64,000 nt of DNA, taken from Thinopyrum elongatum (taxonomy: Eukaryota > Streptophyta > Magnoliopsida > Poales > Poaceae). The position numbers were made by a program, and so were the translations under genes. Below are positions 1-9,499 of this stretch, in pieces (within the stretch, counting starts at the first letter, position 1; the number at the start of each line of letters is the position of its first letter). The notes beneath the pieces were generated by a model, which saw nothing but the letters and a program-made list of their open reading frames with translations, ran no database searches and had not been told where the DNA came from. The DNA lies in contig CM022303.1 of the NCBI GenBank assembly GCA_011799875.1, positions 193,117,700 through 193,181,699 of the forward strand. Reading direction: 5' to 3'.

Positions 1-356
1 CTGGCCCGGCAAGTCGCCTTGCCGGCGGCGGCGTTTCCAGCAGGCTTCTAAAGACCCGCACCTAGCGCTCGCGGCAAGCATGCGCACCGGCAGGGTTTCC
101 AGACAGCGTAGGGTACAAGATACGTGCAAGGACGGAATCAATCAAGGGGGAAGCATGCATTCATTTAGCATGAAGGAATATCTCTTGTGCCATAAAGCTT
201 GGCCTAATTAAGGTAAATTGTTTCTTTATGCGTGCCATTGCAGCAACAGGGTTGCGACCTCCAGGCGGGAGGAACGGCAGGGAACATATCTACATGTTGC
301 CGGTGCGCGTCGTTGGGCCTAGCCCGGACAACCACTGTGCACGCCTGTCCGGCCCA
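1..356 (+). mobile_element. Element D (Gypsy): 3' end of internal region
   Basis: This is the non-coding tail of a Gypsy element that enters the window from the left and ends at its 3' LTR. It is assigned because it runs directly into a polypurine tract and an LTR beginning TGTCGGTGTAG, and because the equivalent tail of element A (27030-27060 read on the minus strand) has nearly the same end. It contains several copies of the CCGGCAAG/CTTGCCGG word typical of this family. No reading frame here looks like a real protein. Confidence 0.75.
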
Positions 357-357
357 G

Positions 358-370
358 GCCCGGGGGCTCC
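358..370 (+). other. Polypurine tract of element D
   Basis: A G-rich tract (CCCGGGGGCTCC) lies directly before the LTR start. Elements A and B have the same G-rich motif at the same place, so it is the likely primer site for plus-strand DNA synthesis. It fixes D's orientation as plus. Confidence 0.7.
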
Positions 371-649
371 TGTCGGTGTAGTAAACAGGGGGGTGTTCAC
401 TACCCCTGGACACGCACCGGTAAGTCGCAGCCTCCAGGCGGGAAGGACATGGCAGAGGAGGAATCCACCCAAGAGTACATTCGAAGCCCGGTTCCCGGCA
501 AGGTCTACTTGCCGGGAATGGGTCCACGCAACGCCGGCAAGGCAGAGCTGGCAAGACAAGACTCCAGGCGGATCGTCCAGAAGATCAAGTCTACTACTGC
601 CGGCGAGATCAGGGCCGGCAAGCTCAGGACTCGACAAGACTAAAGATAA

Positions 650-795
650 GGCCCCGGCAAGGTTCTTGCCGGGATGACCAGCTGAACCCGGCAAGGCTTG
701 CCGGGGGACAGCTAGACTGGAGACAAGGCCCCGGCAAGGTTCTTGCCGGGATGACCAGCTGAGCCCGGCAAGGTTCCTGCCCGGCAAGGTTATGC
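650..795 (+). repeat. 77-bp tandem duplication in the D LTR
   Basis: Two copies (650-726 and 727-795) of a unit starting GGCCCCGGCAAGGTTCTTGC. Each carries a palindrome of the type CCGGCAAG...CTTGCCGGG. Copy 2 is shortened at its end and runs into a further CCCGGCAAGG. Confidence 0.85.
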
Positions 796-997
796 CACTA
801 TGCTGCTGCTCCAGTGCGGCCGCCAGCATGGCACTCTGGACCCTTCTCCAGGCATGCGTGGCAGAGCACTGTGCCAAGCGGTGCTGATAGGATGGCCCCT
901 TTTCCCATCCCCAAGAAGCTAAGGGACACCTAGACAGAGCATTTAGTGCGCTTGTCCTGACCCGTCAGTGATAAGCATGTAAATGCTGTAGCAGAGT

Positions 998-1170
998 ACT
1001 TGCCGCGGCAAGGTACTTGCCCTGGCAAGTCATTGGCTGCGGTAAGGTATTGGCTACGGCAAGATAGCAGCTGCGGCAAGGTACTTGCCCCGGCAAGTTA
1101 CCTTGCGCGGCAGGGTATTGGTTGCGACAAGCTATCAAGTGCGGCAAGGTCTTGCCGCGGCAAGCGTTAC
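998..1170 (+). repeat. Array of degenerate CGGCAAGG/CCTTGCCG palindromes
   Basis: About eight degenerate units of the form GCGGCAAGGTACTTGCCC follow each other in the U3 part of the D LTR. Each half-site is the reverse complement of the other, so the single strand could fold many alternative short hairpins. The same word occurs at 648-790 and across element A. Confidence 0.75.
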
Positions 1171-1488
1171 TGTACCACTGTGCTACTGTGCTGCTCCGGT
1201 GCCTCTGCCAGCGTGGCGCTCTGGGTCCTTCCAAGCGTGTGTGGCAGGGCACTGTGGAGACGACGGTACACTGTAGCTAGCGGTGCAGGAGCAGGTGGGA
1301 TAGGCTTTTCCCACGTCCAAGACGTCCGGGTACATGTATCTGGACAGCTAAGGCATGGGCATTTAATGCCCTTGTCCCCTGCCGTCAGTGGTAGGTAGGA
1401 CATGTCATCCTAGTAATAATGGCCTTACTGTAGCAACTTTCCACCTCTACCTTTACTGTTTGCCACCTGTTGGTGACCCCTTTGTGCG

Positions 1489-1495
1489 TATAAAA
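1489..1495 (+). promoter_or_regulatory. TATA box of the D LTR
   Basis: TATAAAA followed by GGAGGCCC, inside the LTR about 300 bp before its end. The A LTRs have TATAAAAGGAGGCCC in the same setting on the minus strand. Probable core promoter of the element. Confidence 0.7.
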
Positions 1496-1788
1496 GGAGG
1501 CCCATAGGCAACGTAGGGGGGGAGAGGAACTGGGAGATGGAGAACTCCAGTATTGTACGCAGCTACTCTGTACTGTAGCGCTCCTGGAGCTAGAACAATC
1601 ATACAGATAATAAACCAAAAAGCAGGAGTAGGGTTTTACGCATCCGTGTGTCCCGAACCCTGGTAAATCTCTCTCGTGCACTGTTGTGTTCTTCGCTAGA
1701 TTTGCTCTTCGTGCGACCGACTCTCCCTGCCGAACGAAAAGGGGTCCTTCCCTGGGTCCCATAGGTGATCGCGGATTCGTCCCCGACA

Positions 1789-1991
1789 GCCCCCTTTTTA
1801 TTTTGTGCCAATTTTTGACCAAAAATTTAACGAAGAAAATGTTAATGCATGTCACCAAAAATTATATCATTGGAATCACATTTGAACATAGTTTTCGATG
1901 ATATTACTTTTTATGACATGCATAAATATTGTGTTACTTAAAATTATGGTCAAAAATTGGCACAAAATACGAAGGAGACCAATGGAAGTAG
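1789..1991. mobile_element. Stowaway-like MITE remnant, cut by element D
   Basis: The two ends form an inverted repeat: the left part reads TTTTATTTTGTGCCAATTTT and the right end is its near reverse complement (AAAATTGGCACAAAATAC). The interior is AT-rich and self-complementary. The right end closes with GGAGACCAATGGAAGTAG, whose reverse complement (CTACTTCCATTGG) resembles the Stowaway terminus CTCCCTCCGT. The matching left terminus is missing because D's LTR ends at 1788 inside the left arm. The family name was not checked. Confidence 0.6.
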
Positions 1992-2463
1992 CAACCCATG
2001 ATTTAACTACTCGTATGCACGCAGTGGAGTAGTACTGTCATTCTCAACTACTTCCTCCCTCACGTCCACTCAATTTGCATGCGCTATATTAATTGACCAT
2101 CAATTAAGTGAATGACTTTACACGCGTCAAATTATCACATGGGGTGGATCTTCGTACAAAAATGCGTCCCACCGTGTACCCGCGTGTGTGTGCGAGGGAA
2201 TGAGTGCGTGCATGCACATCTTTGCTTCATGCACGTACTGCCAGTGTGCGTGAGAGAGGACGAGTACATTCTTCTGGAACGAGCAGCACATCACTGTGAT
2301 CAATCCACACAAGAAGGTCGCGACAACGCCTCCACATGTGCCACATGGCTTCATGGATGCCCCCACATCATTTTAATCATAATATATTAACTAAAAAAGG
2401 GAGAGACGCTGTGTAGCGTGCCATTGGAATTCTAATTTACGTGTTTTGCACATACTGGAAGTA
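1992..2463. other. Unassigned AT-rich sequence
   Basis: No gene seen. Part of it (about 2145-2270) is a diverged copy of about 3003-3130 on the far side of Helitron L; both contain CCCGCGTGTGTGTG-like and GAGTGCGTG tracts. The stretch may belong to the element into which the Helitrons inserted. Confidence 0.5.
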
Positions 2464-2951
2464 CTAGTAAGGTACACGTGCATTGCACGCATCAGATTTG
2501 GCAACCAAATTATGAATAAATACCACACTATAGCATATAAGCTTTGAGTCATATATGGATGATGTAGATGTTCATTTAATTCTTATAGTTCATCTCATTC
2601 AAAATCAATTAGTTTTTATAAAAAAGTTAATCTATTTTAAGATTCATGGAATTGTGCATTCTAAAGCATAAAGTAAAAACAAATAATGGCAATTCATCTA
2701 GAAAAAAAAGTTTGGGCAATTATGATACGGAAGATTCTAGAACAAATGAGAAGTGCTTGTGTTTTGAGGTTTGTGCATTATGCTTAAGATCAACCATGGA
2801 GTCTTCTAGATTGTACATGTTGCAGAATCTGGTGGAATGTAGATGATATCCAACGGACAGTAGTGCTCGGATTTGCCATCTCTGCACCGTCGGATTGGCT
2901 TCACCAATGACCATCTTTCAAAGTTATTCGCACACTATATAGGGGTATAGA
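2464..2951 (-). mobile_element. Non-autonomous Helitron L (488 bp)
   Basis: Read on the minus strand it starts TCTATACCCCTATATAGTGT and ends with a perfect hairpin (CGTGCA A TGCACG), nine more bases, then CTAG. The flanks are A before TC and T after CTAG, the A|T target expected of a Helitron. No coding sequence is present, so it must have moved with help from an autonomous element. It aligns over its whole length, at roughly 90% identity by eye, with Helitron R at 4268-4753 on the opposite strand. Confidence 0.75.
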
Positions 2952-2982
2952 TATATATATATATAGATATAGATATAGACTA
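2930..2982. repeat. TA/GATA microsatellite
   Basis: A run of alternating TA followed by GATATA units at the 5' edge of Helitron L. A simple repeat, possibly grown from the Helitron's TCTATA end. Confidence 0.7.
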
Positions 2983-4267
2983 GTGGCACATCATCTAAAG
3001 CCTTTCTACACGCTCATTTTTGTACAAATGTGCTCCGCCATGCACCCGCGTGTTTGTATGTGGGAACGAGTGCGTGTGTGCACCTCTTCTCTTTCGCACA
3101 CGTAGTCCGTGTGTGTGAGAGATACTAAGATATGGTGAGGGAATGCGTGTCAATGCAATTTGTGTGAAGGAGAGGCCTATATACGCGAAGGGAGGGGAGG
3201 GGTCGACTGCGTGAGATATCAATAGAGACAGATAGACGGAAGAGCTCTACGAGCGTACAAGCACTGGGATATGGGGGAGGGCTGGAAGATGGTGTGAGGG
3301 GCCAAGTGGAGGGAGACTATGAAGGAGTGCACAAGTGCGAGATTGATATTTAAAGAGAGGGGGCGAGAACGTGCGCGGTTGCGCGCAATGGCAGAGTCAT
3401 GAAAATTAAATGAGCTAGGGGGCCAAGCATTGCTAATCCTTTTATGGGGAGGGCCAATTCATCAACTTAAACCATTTTACCAGCAATTGATCTACTGATC
3501 ACATTCATATTAACCTCATTATAGTGATGTTAGGGGGGGGCCAGGGCCCTTGCTGCCCCTGTCTTCGCCACTGTGCGCGCGTATGAGAGATGAGCGGAAG
3601 GCATGGATGCTGAGAGGGAGACGATGGATAGATAATGTGTGTGTATTAGCTATGTAGTCCTATATAGAGAGGTATAGATTGATCGATGTGTACGTGGGAA
3701 AGAGGGTGAGACCTGACTAGATATATAGATCGATCGGTTGGTGTGGAAAACTGGGAAAGACCTAGCTATATATATAAACACATAGAGGAACATCGATCGT
3801 TGCGCATGCATGTGAGAGATAAAGAATGCCCGAAGGGATGAAGAGGGGGAGGCGTGTGTTTGTGCATGCATGGGAGACCGACCTGAAGAAAAAGATTGCG
3901 TGTGTGCGATGGATAATGCAGAGTGGTAGTGTGTGTGCATGCATGCACGAGAGAAAGTTAGTGGTACAACTATAAAGAGAAGATGACTGTGTGGGTGTAA
4001 AAGACTAGGTGAGGTCATAATCAATGTAAAGTTGAATTCAAATATTTGAATAAGAGACCATGATGTTTGAAACCCATGCACGCATGAATATAACCGAGAT
4101 ATGCGTGGTGTGGTTTGGAAATGAGCATGCTATACTGTATACACATTGAACAAGGTCAAACTGATTTGAATTTGAGATACCGATGGTAGGCATCGTTTGG
4201 CCACATTGCATCCATGCATGGACACACTATTCAAATTGGAGATGATGGGTGGCTTTTGCATCACATA
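2952..4267. other. Spacer between the two Helitrons
   Basis: 1.3 kb rich in GA/GT tracts with many 'cgtgtgtg' and 'gagaga' runs and no supportable gene; the small minus-strand ORFs here are low-complexity. About 3003-3130 is a diverged copy of about 2145-2270. About 3530-3545 has a poly-G run. I could not assign a family. Confidence 0.5.
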
Positions 4268-4753
4268 TCTATACACCTATATAGTGTGCGAATAACTTTG
4301 AAAGATGGTCGTTGGATGAAGCCAATCCGATGGTGCAGAGATGGCAAATCCGAGCACTACTGGCCGTTGGATATCATCTACATTCCACTAGATTCTGCCA
4401 CATGTACAATCTAGAAGACTCCATGGTTGAACTTAAGCATAATGCACAAATCTCAAAACACAAGCACTTCTCCTTTGTTCTAGAATCTTCTGTATCATAA
4501 TTGCCCAAACTTTTTTTCTAGATGAATTGCCATTATTTGTTTTTACTTTATGCTTTACAACGCACAATTCCATGAATCTTAAAATATATTAACTTTTTTA
4601 TAAAAACGAATTGATTTTGAATAAGATGAACTATAAGAATTAAACGAACATCTACATATGCATATATGACTCAAATCTTTCATGCTATAGTGTGGTATTT
4701 ATTCATAATTTGATTGCCAAATCTCATGCGTCAATGCACGTGTACCGTACTAG
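4268..4753 (+). mobile_element. Non-autonomous Helitron R (486 bp)
   Basis: Starts TCTATACACCTATATAGTGT after an A and ends GTACTAG before a T, with a slightly damaged hairpin (CGTCAATGCACG, one base lost compared with copy L) nine to ten bases before CTAG. It carries no protein gene. It belongs to the same family as Helitron L but is inserted in the opposite orientation, which at first sight imitates a single element with very long terminal inverted repeats. Confidence 0.75.
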
Positions 4754-5600
4754 TCTAAATGGTGTGTGTGTGTGTGTGTTGTACGTGTTAAACACATTGT
4801 ACATAGTATCATACATGGTTTAGATTCCGAACATCTAGCTAGAGCATATATGTACTATGATTTGAATTCAACATAAAATGGATACATATATTTGAATTCA
4901 AAATCGTATGTACATGTAGTTCATATTTATATGGGAATTTACTACTCCTATATTCATGTCATGTGTTGTGAAGATAATATTTAGATGGTTGTATAACTAA
5001 CCCGAGTACAATCCCATTCAAGCAAGGAAAATGTACTCAAATTTAGTCCATATGCTAGACAACACGAATTGTTTTTTTATTGTTGAGGGAAGTGCAAATT
5101 GATTTGGTACTATAAACGTTAAGCTTGTTGTCCCAATTTTTTTTTACTTTTTTGTTGTTGTATTTGAATGGCATTTCTAGTAATATAGTAAAATGGGACA
5201 TGGCTCTCTCTAGTGGGGTGCGAATTGTCTTTTTTGTCTTTTTGTACACATTAAGCTTGTTCTCCCAAAATTTCAAGCCGCGCCTTGTTATGCTGAAATT
5301 TCAAGCTAGCATCTCTGTCTATCGTGCTGCGAAGCTCCCGCCTCTTCAAATACAACGCGCCTTGTTACCTCAAAATTTTAAGATATCTCTTTGTCTCGTT
5401 GTGCTCCGAAAACTCCCTCCATCTCAACCCGCGCCTTGCTATCCCAAAATTACAACGCGCGCAAAAACTTCCACCTCCTGCGAAATCCCGACACGTGAAA
5501 TTCCCGTGATACCCCTGAACCGACAGAACCGCCTAGTTCAAATCGGTGGGGGTACTTTCGTAACTTACCCCACATTTTGGACAAGCGCGTCCCTAAGCCA
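4754..5600. other. AT-rich flank with a (GT)n run
   Basis: Starts with a GT microsatellite (4761-4779), followed by AT-rich sequence without a gene. From about 5270 there are three similar short blocks around 'cgcgccttg(c/t)ta' (5281, 5358, 5441), which look like degenerate tandem repeats upstream of the gene in element E. The left end of E could not be found. Confidence 0.45.
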
Positions 5601-5708
5601 TGGTTCCCCCTCCCATCCCCTCCGCCCCCATTCGTACACCGAGGCCGCGAAAACCCGCGAAGCCCCACACCCTCCTCCGTCCACCACCCAGCCGGAGCCT
5701 CTTCCCCA

Positions 5709-5939
5709 ATGACATCGTCCACCACAACGGCTCGACGTCCCTCATCCACCGCACCAGATGAGGATCCACCATCGATCTCATCGTCCCGCCGGTTCAGCCA
5801 CCCTGTCCTCCACCTCCAAGGAGCTACCCCGATGTTCGCCTCGTCTATCGCGCCACCTCCATTCCCACATCGCCGTCTTCACCTGCACCACCGGAAGAGC
5901 AGGACCATCACCTATTCCTTGGATGAAGCTGAGGCCTAA
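5709..5939 (+). CDS. Element E gene: exon family I, copy 1 (unknown function)
   Basis: A 76-codon frame (start MTSSTTTARRPSS) rich in Ser, Pro and Arg, downstream of a GC-rich segment that resembles a promoter and 5' leader. I do not recognise the protein. The segment is related to two later ones (6704-6891, 7719-7899): all three share a 'caacg(a/g)c' start and end close to a CCAAAGAGG or similar motif. The frame closes with a TAA shortly before that motif, so this copy may be damaged or may be read through a splice I cannot place. Confidence 0.4.
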   Translation: MTSSTTTARRPSSTAPDEDPPSISSSRRFSHPVLHLQGATPMFASSIAPPPFPHRRLHLHHRKSRTITYSLDEAEA

Positions 5940-6046
5940 TCGGTGCCACCAAAGAGGTTCTACATTAATCGCTGCATTTTCTCCTTGATTCGATCTCACG
6001 GTGCTGCCGGCGCTCGGTCCCGAGCTGCCATGGCACGGCTCCATCT

Positions 6047-6380
6047 ACGGTGGTGTTTCTGGCCACTTCCTCCATGGTGTTTCTGGCCACTTCCTCCATC
6101 AGTAGGAGCTGCTGCTACTGCTCTGGCTCTCGCTGTCCCTGCTATTGCTGTTGCTTCGGCTCTCGCTCGCGCTACTGCTCTGTTCTTGCTCTTGCTTGCG
6201 CTGCTGCTCTACTCTTGCTCGCGCTGCTGCTACACGAGCAGCAGCTTCGGCTCTCGCTCGAGCTCCTGTTGCTGCTACCCGAGATGCTGCTACATGACCA
6301 GATGCCCTGGCTCTCACACGCGCTGCTGCCCTGGGCACTGTTGCTGCTGCATGACCAGCTGCCCCTGCTGCTCTCTGGTA
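6047..6380 (+). repeat. Low-complexity CTGCTG/GCTCT tract with a 25-bp direct repeat
   Basis: Begins with two adjacent copies of GGTGTTTCTGGCCACTTCCT(CCAT), then a long stretch of degenerate GCTGCTG and CTCTCGCTC units. All reading frames through it are low-complexity (Cys/Ser-, Leu- or Ala/Arg-rich), so I do not call a gene. Confidence 0.7.
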
Positions 6381-6484
6381 GTACGTTCCCTGCCGGAGCG
6401 GCTACCAATTTAGATCACTGCTACCCTGCCACTAGTGCTTAGCGGCCAAAACTATTAGTGCACTGCATTTTTGCTACTAGTGCG

Positions 6485-6587
6485 TTCAGTTTCGACAGTA
6501 AAATTCAGTTTTGACAGCAAAATTCAGTTTCGATAGTTAAATTCAGTTTCGACGGTTAAATTCAGTTTCGACAGTTAAGTTCAGAGA
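6485..6587 (+). repeat. Tandem repeat, ~19-bp unit, about 5-6 copies
   Basis: Repeats of TTCAGTTTCGACAGTTAAA with small changes between copies. It lies between exon-family-I copies 1 and 2, probably in an intron of the element E gene. Confidence 0.85.
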
Positions 6588-6703
6588 TGAGCGGCTAATG
6601 TATTTTACATCTAGTACTTTGTGGTTATGTATTTTACATCATCTATTGGAGATGCTATTAGAATTCCACTCAGGTTAATGTTGTCTCTCTTGTCCTGCTT
6701 CAG

Positions 6704-6891
6704 CCTCACCATCGTACAACTCACCGGAGCTGCTCCAACGACGAAACCCTCCATCACAGCGGAGCAGTACCCTCAGCCCCATCTCCAGACGCCTAAGATC
6801 TTCTTCCCCTCCTCCGACAGCCACATCAGCCATAGCATCCTCAGCGACCAACCCAATGATGCTGAGATCGACATGGCTTCGCCAAAGAGGT
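6704..6891 (+). CDS. Element E gene: exon family I, copy 2
   Basis: Open for about 60 codons (contains APTTKPSITAEQYPQ, then FFPSSDSH) after a plausible acceptor (TGCTTCAG). It ends near ATGGCTTCGCCAAAGAGG. It is homologous to 5709-5960 and 7719-7899, so the 5' part of this gene grew by duplication of one exon. Function unknown; Pro/Ser-rich and probably unstructured. Confidence 0.4.
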
Positions 6892-7179
6892 TGTACACTT
6901 GTTGCATCACTTTTTTACTCTACATGTTATATATATTGTCCACTGAGCACGCATAGTAACATGAAATACGATTAGTTTCTCCTACTATATGACAAGCAGT
7001 GAGGTGCCAGGCAACTTAGCTATCCGTGATGGACTCTCTCGAAAGCCATCATTATTTATTTCTACGCGTTCGAGCTGTGCATTTGTAGATGTGCCTGGGA
7101 ATTGAGTTAGTAGGGCAGTGGCCTAGGTCCAAAGTAGTAGAAGTAGCACAAAAACATTTTTGGAGTGTAGGCTTTTGCC

Positions 7180-7642
7180 TGTTCAAGCCTGCCTACTTGA
7201 ATCGCCAATGCTTGAAAGGAAAAGTGAAGGAAAAACATAGGAATTGGAAAGTTTCCTATGGTACTACTATTCATGCATTTGGTTCAAAGGAATGGAGCAA
7301 AGGAAAATTGTAGGATTTGTTCCTTTAGTGTCTCCTTCAAAGAAAAACTGTAGGAATTTTAATATCCACTTGGCCTCCTTTTCAAATTCCTATTCATGAA
7401 GCACAAGACTAAGAGATAGTAGCATAATAGCATTATAATTGTACATTTTCTTGTGGTTTGACTTAATTTCACCATGCTCCTTTGCATTCCTGTGATCTTC
7501 CAATTCTTGTGAACCAAACACCCAGATTGGCAGAAATCCTGTGTTTTTAAATTCTCTATTTTGCACGTGCATTCCTATCCTATTCCTGTGTATTTCCTAT
7601 CCCTGCATTGTTAGAATCCTCAAATTCAAACAAGCCCTTACA
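7180..7642. mobile_element. PIF/Harbinger (Tourist)-like MITE, approximate limits
   Basis: The right end reads CCTCAAATTCAAACAAGCCC followed by TTA. This resembles the (reverse) terminus GGGCTTGTTTG common in grass Harbinger MITEs, with TTA as possible 3-bp target duplication. The interior has 'TTTGGTTCAAAGGAATGG' and a fold-back of related AGGAATT words. The left terminus is degenerate and was not fixed. It lies between two copies of exon family I, hence probably in an intron. Confidence 0.45.
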
Positions 7643-7718
7643 GAATTACTTCTGTTATAGATATGTGTCAAAGAAACCCTTGTGTGGTTTGTCTCGCTCC
7701 TGCTGCGCTGTCGTCCAC

Positions 7719-7899
7719 CCCAGCTCAGCTGCTCCAACGACGAAAGGGTTCACCACAGCAGGGATCCGCCCTCTAGACTGTCTTACGCCGCCTCATATCT
7801 TCTTCCCTGCCACCGGTAGCCACGACAACTGCATTACCATCATCAACTGAGCAGATGACCTTGAGGACTACACGGGTCCGCAAGAGAGGCCACACTCTT
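7719..7899 (+). CDS. Element E gene: exon family I, copy 3 (interrupted)
   Basis: Related to 6704-6891 (APTTKGFTTAG..., then IFFPATGSH). A TGA at about 7848 interrupts the frame, after which coding-like sequence continues to a CGCAAGAGAGG motif matching the end of copies 1 and 2. The acceptor could be the CCAG at 7715-7718. The stop suggests this copy or the whole gene is no longer intact. Confidence 0.35.
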
Positions 7900-8266
7900 T
7901 CATGTCTGCTTACGTTATGCATCGCTTAATACGACATGCTACTTTATCGTCCTGTTCACCGATTAGACTCTGAGTCAGCTCCAAACTGTTGCTCTAACTT
8001 GAGTTTTTAAATGGTTGTGGGGTACATATTGGGGCAGCAATCAATAGTATCTGTCTACTATCTGGTTAACCTCGGGTGTCTACTATGAGTTTCATGTTGG
8101 GTGGGAAACAAACATTAAAGGAGCCATTATCTATATTTTTTAACTGAAGCTATTATCTGCGTGCTATCATTGGTTTTGGGTCTATCCACATGTTGCTACC
8201 ATCACTCTGGATTTGTGCATGCACTCCGTACATAATCTCACTATGTTTTATTCCTGTGCATGTCAG
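7900..8266 (+). other. Probable intron
   Basis: AT-rich sequence without a credible frame between exon family I copy 3 and the first copy of exon family II. It ends with a pyrimidine-rich stretch and TGTCAG, which can serve as an acceptor. Confidence 0.4.
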
Positions 8267-8463
8267 TTATTATACACAATGGTACTGAACATGTAGAGCA
8301 AAAGAGACGAGCCTTGCGTGGCAATAAAATTTCATGCAGACGTCGCTCCATGGTGGGCGCAAAAGCAACTCCCCCTCCCCCCATTCCAGACTGTAATCAA
8401 GAGGAAGATAACTGTTCAGAGGGGGATTCAGAGGGAGCAGACCACTCCTATTTACCCCCTGAG
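8267..8463 (+). CDS. Element E gene: exon family II, copy a
   Basis: An acidic exon whose frame contains HNGTEHVEQKRRALRGNK and later EEDNCSEGDSEGADHSYLPPE, ending at GAG before GT (8464). Its 3' half matches the end of copies b and c (SETDDQSY-type acidic end). The exon end is in phase 0, but the length is not a multiple of three from this acceptor, so either the acceptor differs or one base has been gained or lost. Function unknown. Confidence 0.45.
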
Positions 8464-8569
8464 GTCTTTTGCTCTAACATGGCATGCTGATGTTGGTCAT
8501 ATCATGCATATGGCGCCTTGCATTGCTTACTTTATACATAAATATGTCATCTACTTAGTTTAGACATGC

Positions 8570-8735
8570 TTTGTGTGAATGCCATCTGTTTAGTTTCTAT
8601 ATCATATATGTGAATCATGCAATGCCATCTTGTTTAGCCAGGCATCATATATGTGAATTTTGCAATGCCATCCTGGTTAGCCAGTCTTCTTATATGTGAA
8701 TTATATCATGCCATCCTTTTTTATTACGTATTAAA
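8570..8735 (+). repeat. Intronic minisatellite, block 1
   Basis: About three degenerate ~50-bp units with the core CATATATGTGAATT(A)TGC and AATGCCATCCTG. The same unit returns in the next two introns (9040-9215 and 9530-10010), each time just after a copy of exon family II. Confidence 0.75.
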
Positions 8736-8780
8736 TTTGTAAACAATTTAGTACATTAAATTACTCTTCTCGTGCATCAG

Positions 8781-8931
8781 CCATTCGACATGGTCATGGA
8801 AAAATCTCGAGTGAAAACAAGGTCTTCAGAGCAGACAATGCTATCTGACGAAGCGCATGTCTTGCTGGTTACGGATAGCTCCTTAGAGGAGGATTCAGAG
8901 ACAGATGACCAGTCCTATTCCCCCCCCTGAG
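8781..8931 (+). CDS. Element E gene: exon family II, copy b
   Basis: Follows an acceptor (GCATCAG) and ends before GT (8932). The frame PFDMVMEKSRVKTRSSEQTM... continues to an acidic end (EEDSETDDQSY). A run of C at 8920-8927 is one base longer than the corresponding place in copy c and throws the last codon into TGA. Without that base the exon would be 150 bp, phase 0 at both ends. Confidence 0.5.
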
Positions 8932-9039
8932 GTGCATGCTCTAACTTGGCAGGTTTATATTGCTCATATCGTGCATATGGTGTCTTGCATTGCTATGTCA
9001 TTTGCTTAGTTTAGACATGCTTTGTGTGAATGCCACCCG

Positions 9040-9215
9040 TTTAGTGTCTAATTACCATATATGTGAATTATGCAATGCCATCTTGTTGCAAGACATTATA
9101 TATGTGAATTATGCAATGCTATCTTGTTGCAAGGAATTATATATGTGAATTATGCAATGCCACGCTGTTTAGCCAAGCATCATATATGTGAATTATATCA
9201 TGCCATCCTTTTTTT
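9040..9215 (+). repeat. Intronic minisatellite, block 2
   Basis: About four units of ~45-55 bp containing ATATATGTGAATTATGCAAT and a 'GCCATCTTGTTGCAA' part; two central units are almost identical. Confidence 0.8.
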
Positions 9216-9276
9216 GTATTACGTATTCCATTTGTCGACAATGTTTGTATATTCAACTACTCTTCCTCTGCATCAG

Positions 9277-9427
9277 CCATTTGAATTGGTGATGAAAAAA
9301 ATCTGGAGTGAAAACAAGGTCTTCAGAGCAGACAATGCTACCTGCTGAAGCAGATATCTTGCTGGTTATAGGTAGCTCCTCAGAGGAGGATTCAGAGACA
9401 GATGACCAGTCCTATTTTCCCTCTGAG
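9277..9427 (+). CDS. Element E gene: exon family II, copy c
   Basis: Very similar to copy b: after an early frameshift in an A run (9294-9301, one extra A) it reads KTRSSEQTMLPAEAD..., then EEDSETDDQSYFPSE, and ends at GAG before GT (9428). Repaired, it would be 150 bp and phase 0 on both sides, like copy b. The near identity of b and c points to a recent tandem duplication of exon plus intron. Confidence 0.5.
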
Positions 9428-9499
9428 GTGTATGCTCAAACTTGGCTGGGTTATATTACTCATATCATGCATATGTTTTCTTGCAATGCTTAATTTTTA

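Larger units (their letters stand above)
371..1788 (+). repeat. Element D 3' LTR (complete)
   Basis: The LTR starts TGTCGGTGTAG after the polypurine tract and ends CCCCGACA at 1788, giving 1418 bp. It contains a TATA box (1489-1495) and, at 1621-1668, an R/U5 block (AGCAGGAGTAGGGTTTTAC, then CCCGAACC, then GGTAAA) also found in the LTRs of A and B. It is longer than the ~800-bp LTRs of A. The extra length includes a tandem duplication (650-795) and an array of CGGCAAG palindromes (1000-1170). The right flank 'gcccc' should be half of the target-site duplication; the left half is outside the window. Confidence 0.85.

Noticed and set aside
228..1403. Several ORFs of 60-195 codons on both strands in the D LTR
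   Set aside because: They follow the CCGGCAAG repeats and have no protein signature.
2464..4753. One Mutator-like or foldback element with ~490-bp terminal inverted repeats
   Set aside because: The outer flanks have no matching 9-bp duplication, and each arm by itself has complete Helitron ends (A|TC, hairpin, CTAG|T), so two Helitrons explain it better.
6047..6442. Cys/Ser-rich or Leu-rich secreted protein
   Set aside because: All three frames of this stretch are open because of CTGCTG/CTCTCG low complexity; no single frame stands out.
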